IMG/VR virus record: IMGVR_UViG_3300033143_006496
Coordinates: 1-39,331 of that record
Strand: one strand, 5' to 3'
Length of the DNA stretch: 39,331 bases
DNA from: a virus
Within the stretch, counting starts at the first letter, position 1; each line of letters begins with the position of its first letter. Shown piece after piece: positions 35,989 through 39,331 of the stretch. The position numbers and the translations under genes are program-made. The notes under the pieces are model-generated. The model did no database searches. It saw only the letters and a program-made list of their open reading frames with translations, and was not told the DNA's origin.

Positions 35989-37194
35989 TTATGGTTTGGG
36001 GGCAAAGTGCCACTCTGTATCATTATTTAGTTTAGAAATAAATCCACCTTGAGACGTATACACTTGGCCATTATAATATGCTTTGTCGTCACGTATTTGA
36101 ACCGTGTCATACGCGACTAAGCTTTCATCTTGTACATGAGCAACCCCAAATCCCTGTTGCCAGTTTTGGTTTATACTATGTCCAGGCACGACAAAGTCTG
36201 TGCGACATAGACAACCGGGACTAGCAGCCATTATTACTCGTTGCGATTCACTATCATTGACTGTTGTTGTTACGACTTCTGAGCGATGGATGTGACCAAA
36301 TATTTTTGATACAAAAGATTGGCTAAGCAAAGCCCATCCACTAGAACCAGGAACTTTTCGTGCTACGTTTCCATGAATAGCATCGATATGTTTTGTAATT
36401 TTAGCCATATTGTTTGGATAGCCGTTGAACCACTCGATACCAAGTTTGTCGACTTCTATAAAACTATCTAATCCCCATTCAAACGTTGTTTTTATTTTTG
36501 TAGCTGGTTTTAGTTTGAACGCGGCTGGCAAATGTCTCATGTATGCAAGCGGGAACCTTAATTCGTGATTGCCCTCTAACATAATATGACGAGCATGAGG
36601 GACTGCCATTTTGAATTGTCCAAGCCACCACGTCAACTCACAAATTGCAGGTTGCGTGGTCATATGAAAAGCCGGCTCACGAACAAATTTATCAGACCAT
36701 TCGTTAGCATCCAATTGGTCACCAGACCAAACAATTACGTCTGGCTGAAGGTCTATCGCAACTTGTAACGCAATGTCTAGTGCATGACGGTCGTGGAATG
36801 GCTCTAAATAACCGGTAGAATTGTCTGCACGATAACCCATATGTGCATCAGCTAAATGCAATATTATTGGGTCTGATTTGAACTTTAGGTTTTTCTTTCG
36901 TGATGGGGGAGTGTTTATTTGTACGGATACTGGACTAATAACTGGGTGAACTGCTTCTGGTGCCTTTCGTGATAGCCATGCTTTTACTTGCCACAGTGGA
37001 ATGGGCTGTCCACCTTTCATTTGCCCATCCCATTTGTTTATCACATGGCTTTCTAATACCCATTCTTTCAAATTTATTTCACACGCTTCAATCAACTGGT
37101 CTAATGTTTTTATCCGATGTGATTTGCTCGTAATTGTTTGTTCGTTTGGACTCTCACTCTCAATGGATATTGGGTTTTCGCCAAAGTCATTCAT
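35989..37194 (-). CDS. calcineurin-like metallophosphoesterase
   Basis: A 401-residue protein. The phosphoesterase motifs are in order: 'L-A-D-A-H-M-G' (about 113-119), 'W-S-G-D-Q-L-D-A' (about 155-162), 'G-N-H-E' (about 208-211) and 'G-H-I-H' (about 296-299), supplying the di-metal ligands. Family members include phosphatases and nucleases. The N-terminal 100 residues contain a possible helix-turn-helix-like segment. The ribosome site AAGGAGAA precedes the ATG. It is the last gene of the leftward operon; its substrate is unknown. Confidence 0.85.
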   Translation of the reverse strand: MNDFGENPISIESESPNEQTITSKSHRIKTLDQLIEACEINLKEWVLESHVINKWDGQMKGGQPIPLWQVKAWLSRKAPEAVHPVISPVSVQINTPPSRKKNLKFKSDPIILHLADAHMGYRADNSTGYLEPFHDRHALDIALQVAIDLQPDVIVWSGDQLDANEWSDKFVREPAFHMTTQPAICELTWWLGQFKMAVPHARHIMLEGNHELRFPLAYMRHLPAAFKLKPATKIKTTFEWGLDSFIEVDKLGIEWFNGYPNNMAKITKHIDAIHGNVARKVPGSSGWALLSQSFVSKIFGHIHRSEVVTTTVNDSESQRVIMAASPGCLCRTDFVVPGHSINQNWQQGFGVAHVQDESLVAYDTVQIRDDKAYYNGQVYTSQGGFISKLNNDTEWHFAPKP

Positions 37195-37231
37195 GTCATT
37201 TTCTCCTTAATGATAGATGTTAATTATATCA

Positions 37232-37579
37232 CTAATTGTCCAAATCTAACTCTTCCGGCGGAGCTACAGGTTCAATATTATGACTTTTAAGTTGTTTGAA
37301 AAGCTTACGAATATATGTACGCAACAACACGTTTATATTTTCTAAAATACGAATTCGACCTCTAAGTGCTTTGATTTCATCGTCTTGCAAATCAATTCGT
37401 GCGCCTTGGTTGGTAACTCGTAATCGTAATTTTTCTATAGTATCTATTGTGTCCGTAATAGTATTACTCATTTTATTAATGACATCTGCTTTTGTAGCTC
37501 GATAAGCGTTGTATGCCAAAATTAAACTTGTTACAGTACCAATTGCCATTAAAACTTGTCCAATGTCTAGGTTTTCCAT
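37232..37579 (-). CDS. membrane-anchored coiled-coil protein
   Basis: A 115-residue protein with one N-terminal transmembrane segment (about 9-25) and a long coiled coil (about 33-97), then an acidic tail. This topology resembles inner-membrane spanins or hemolysin XhlA-like lysis accessories, and it lies with the endolysin and a holin-like gene. The assignment is from topology and context only. The start overlaps the 3' end of the 37567-37839 gene by 13 bases. Confidence 0.6.
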   Translation of the reverse strand: MENLDIGQVLMAIGTVTSLILAYNAYRATKADVINKMSNTITDTIDTIEKLRLRVTNQGARIDLQDDEIKALRGRIRILENINVLLRTYIRKLFKQLKSHNIEPVAPPEELDLDN

Positions 37580-37839
37580 TTTACGTACTCCAATAATGCT
37601 GTTATAACGGCTAATTCGGAAGCGGTTACGATAAAAACAAATATTCTATACAGTTCTTTATGTGATGGAACTGTTGCCCAAACAAATTGTGATGCAATAA
37701 TAGTAACCATTCCAATAGACGCAATGGCAGTTAACATAAGTGCGATTTTTATAGCCCGTATATCGGTCTTAAAAAATGCACATATTGCCACACACGCTAA
37801 CAAAGTACTTACTATAAATTGCATCACAATTGTAAACAT
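37567..37839 (-). CDS. three-pass membrane protein, holin-like
   Basis: A 90-residue protein with three hydrophobic segments (about 4-22, 29-50, 63-84), a classic class I holin layout. It lies in the leftward operon between the endolysin and the membrane-anchored coiled-coil protein. Two holin-like genes in one window (this and 4069-4353) may form a holin/antiholin pair. No sequence family was recognised. Confidence 0.6.
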   Translation of the reverse strand: MFTIVMQFIVSTLLACVAICAFFKTDIRAIKIALMLTAIASIGMVTIIASQFVWATVPSHKELYRIFVFIVTASELAVITALLEYVKWKT

Positions 37840-37840
37840 T

Positions 37841-38332
37841 TTAGAACTCCAGTTCTGTATCTTTCATATACAGACCGCCAGTAATAGCAATGCTGGTGCT
37901 GTCAGAATTACGAGCTTCTGGTGCATCGTGTATTAAAAATGCTCTACCACCACCATCTGCTTTGATTGAGTCTGGGAACACGTGAACTATTGAACCATCT
38001 GGAATAAAAGTACGGTCACCCATATCGATAGGATGAGCAAGCTCAGCACCACGTTCTTGAGGCGGGTCTTTTTCATGTGCATCGTTCCATTTTACAATTT
38101 CCCAGCAAACAACTGCTATTTTCCCAGGTTTTGCAATTGCTCTAGCTTCGCGATATGTTATTTCTGGGTCTTCTTCCTCTGGTGGTATTTCAGGGAGTGC
38201 TTCACCAGATATACTTGCTGGAACTGTAATTACAATAGATACATTTTCTTTACGTTTTGCAATAGCAAGCAATTCGTGAAATTCATCTTCTGTTATCACT
38301 GTGCTGCCACTAGATACTAATTCAACAATCAT
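37841..38332 (-). CDS. hypothetical protein of the lysis operon
   Basis: A 163-residue protein with an alpha/beta N-terminus, a Pro/Glu-rich hinge (about residues 46-57) and a beta-rich C-terminus. It overlaps the endolysin stop by four bases. No family was recognised. Virion or cell-wall association is a guess from position. Confidence 0.65.
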   Translation of the reverse strand: MIVELVSSGSTVITEDEFHELLAIAKRKENVSIVITVPASISGEALPEIPPEEEDPEITYREARAIAKPGKIAVVCWEIVKWNDAHEKDPPQERGAELAHPIDMGDRTFIPDGSIVHVFPDSIKADGGGRAFLIHDAPEARNSDSTSIAITGGLYMKDTELEF

Positions 38333-39126
38333 TGTTTTCTCCTTAGTTCAATATTTATAACCGCTTCTATATCGTCATCTGAGCTGTCTAAAATACCCAC
38401 AACATCAATTGGAAATGTGTTAGACGGCGGAGGTGGCGTTGGTGGTTGGGTAACGTTAAACCATTCCATCATCTCAGCAGGTGTGCCATTGTACACATCC
38501 ATGTCTACAGATGGTGCTACAGACCATGCATACTTTTTCATTATACCATTTTCTGGTCCCTTTTTGTTTTTATCAGCTGAGTACTGCCATATCTTCCAAT
38601 CTACGGTACCCGCAGGAAGGCGTGGCTGCCACTCTTCAGTAAGAGGTACATTATACATAACATCATTCCATCCATAGTACGGCCATTGAGCAATCCAAAG
38701 TGGCCACTCTCTAACCCATGTTGTATGACCATACCAAAATAGCCACTCTTGAATTATTGATGGGCTACTATACAATAAAGTACGTTTATTAGTTTCAGCT
38801 TTAACACCAAGCAATGTGTCGTGTAATATTTGGCCAAACTGCATCGATGGACTATTGCCAATTTTTTCAAAATCTATTGCTACTCCATCAAAATGATATC
38901 CCTCCATTGTATTTAGAAAAGCATCTATTTGACGTTGAGCTTCCATTCCAGAACGTAAATAATGATACGCAATTTTTAATGGAACTAATTCTGATTGAGC
39001 ATAAAGCCGTTCAAACTCTTTTGAAAGACTACCATCAGACACTTTCAAGATAATAAAATCATGATGGCCTTGATGTACATAGTTTGGTTGATATTTTTGA
39101 TAAATGTCAATTCCTGTTGCTCTCAT
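38329..39126 (-). CDS. GH25 lysozyme-type endolysin
   Basis: A 265-residue glycoside hydrolase family 25 protein. 'G-I-D-I-Y-Q' (5-10), 'D-F-I-I-L-K-V-S-D-G' (23-32), 'A-Y-H-Y-L-R' (53-58), the catalytic 'D-F-E' (Asp85, Glu87), 'I-W-Q-Y-S' and 'D-M-D-V-Y-N-G' follow in the expected order. It cuts the glycan strand of peptidoglycan. There is no signal peptide, so it needs a holin. The C-terminal 35 residues after a Pro-rich linker are a short extra segment. Confidence 0.88.
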   Translation of the reverse strand: MRATGIDIYQKYQPNYVHQGHHDFIILKVSDGSLSKEFERLYAQSELVPLKIAYHYLRSGMEAQRQIDAFLNTMEGYHFDGVAIDFEKIGNSPSMQFGQILHDTLLGVKAETNKRTLLYSSPSIIQEWLFWYGHTTWVREWPLWIAQWPYYGWNDVMYNVPLTEEWQPRLPAGTVDWKIWQYSADKNKKGPENGIMKKYAWSVAPSVDMDVYNGTPAEMMEWFNVTQPPTPPPPSNTFPIDVVGILDSSDDDIEAVINIELRRKQ

Positions 39127-39135
39127 AATTTTCCT

Positions 39136-39331
39136 CTATATAAACATATTTGGTGAAATTGCTACGCCTTCTCCAAGCGGTGCGGCTGGAACTATTGATG
39201 CTCCAACAATGGCATAATCAACGGTTGCATCAGGGGTAAAAGAAACGGTAGTCGATATTCCAGTTGCGACCTCGTAACCTGCGCCACCATTGATGCGGGT
39301 AAATAATTGCACATCATCACAAAGTGGATTT
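39136..39331 (-). CDS. C-terminal end of a probable virion protein (partial)
   Basis: An open frame of about 64 codons enters from the right edge and stops at 39136, ten bases before the endolysin start. It is Gly/Thr/Ala/Val-rich and beta-prone, like the C-termini of tail or fibre proteins. Its N-terminus and identity lie outside the window. Confidence 0.5.
   Translation of the reverse strand, partial: NPLCDDVQLFTRINGGAGYEVATGISTTVSFTPDATVDYAIVGASIVPAAPLGEGVAISPNMFI

Overview
The window reads as an internal piece of a large, AT-rich, tailed double-stranded DNA phage (Caudoviricetes). It holds a complete phage replication block (family C DNA polymerase, DnaB-type helicase, CHC2/Toprim primase, Zn-containing ssDNA-binding protein), dNMP metabolism, a GH25 endolysin with holin-like partners, a very large tRNA array with an RtcB RNA ligase, and many tightly packed or overlapping small genes with AAGGAG-type ribosome sites. 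The host cannot be read directly. Lipoproteins, an SH3b protein and PhoB-like promoter boxes fit a bacterial host; a Chloroflexota-like host is only a weak impression.

Layout. (1) 1-3470: a rightward accessory region of small unrecognised genes and two candidate structured RNAs, each unit behind a promoter made of tandem 11-bp CTTAAT repeats. (2) 3470-5640: mostly non-coding, GC-rich then AT-rich, with 21-bp and 22-bp tandem repeats and palindromes around a short leftward two-gene unit (unknown protein, holin-like protein); a candidate origin or control region. (3) 5645-12352: a rightward operon with an HTH protein, a Cas4/RecB-like Fe-S nuclease, an SPFH-like lipoprotein, membrane and zinc-ribbon proteins, a second PD-(D/E)XK nuclease, and a small DNA methyltransferase. 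(4) 12420-17785: one CTTAAT-repeat promoter followed by a structured non-coding stretch, a 123-nt tmRNA-like RNA and about 27 tRNA or tRNA-like genes covering all 20 amino-acid isotypes, with rtcB embedded. Most longer inter-tRNA spacers contain their own unrelated inverted repeat. (5) 17807-23266: small zinc-finger proteins, a MoxR/CobS-like AAA+ ATPase with a VWA/HExxH (CobT-like) partner, and an SSB. (6) 23267-30268: nucleotide and modification cluster: MazG/dUTPase-like protein, dCMP deaminase, UDP-sugar dehydrogenase, SDR epimerase, FkbM methyltransferase, glycosyltransferase, dNMP kinase, and a thymidylate-synthase homologue whose substrate residue indicates dCMP rather than dUMP. (7) 30268-35783: polymerase, helicase, primase, small proteins. 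(8) 35989-39331: leftward metallophosphoesterase, membrane proteins, endolysin and the C-terminus of a probable structural protein.

How it may fit together: the TS homologue, dNMP kinase, UDP-sugar enzymes and glycosyltransferase could build a hydroxymethyl- or sugar-modified cytosine genome. The full tRNA set plus RtcB and a tmRNA-like RNA would keep translation running if host tRNAs are cut or degraded. At least eleven promoters share one rigid geometry (11-bp direct repeats ending exactly 10 bp before the -10), the architecture of PhoB-family activated promoters, so one regulator probably controls the small-gene, RNA and CobS/CobT-like modules.
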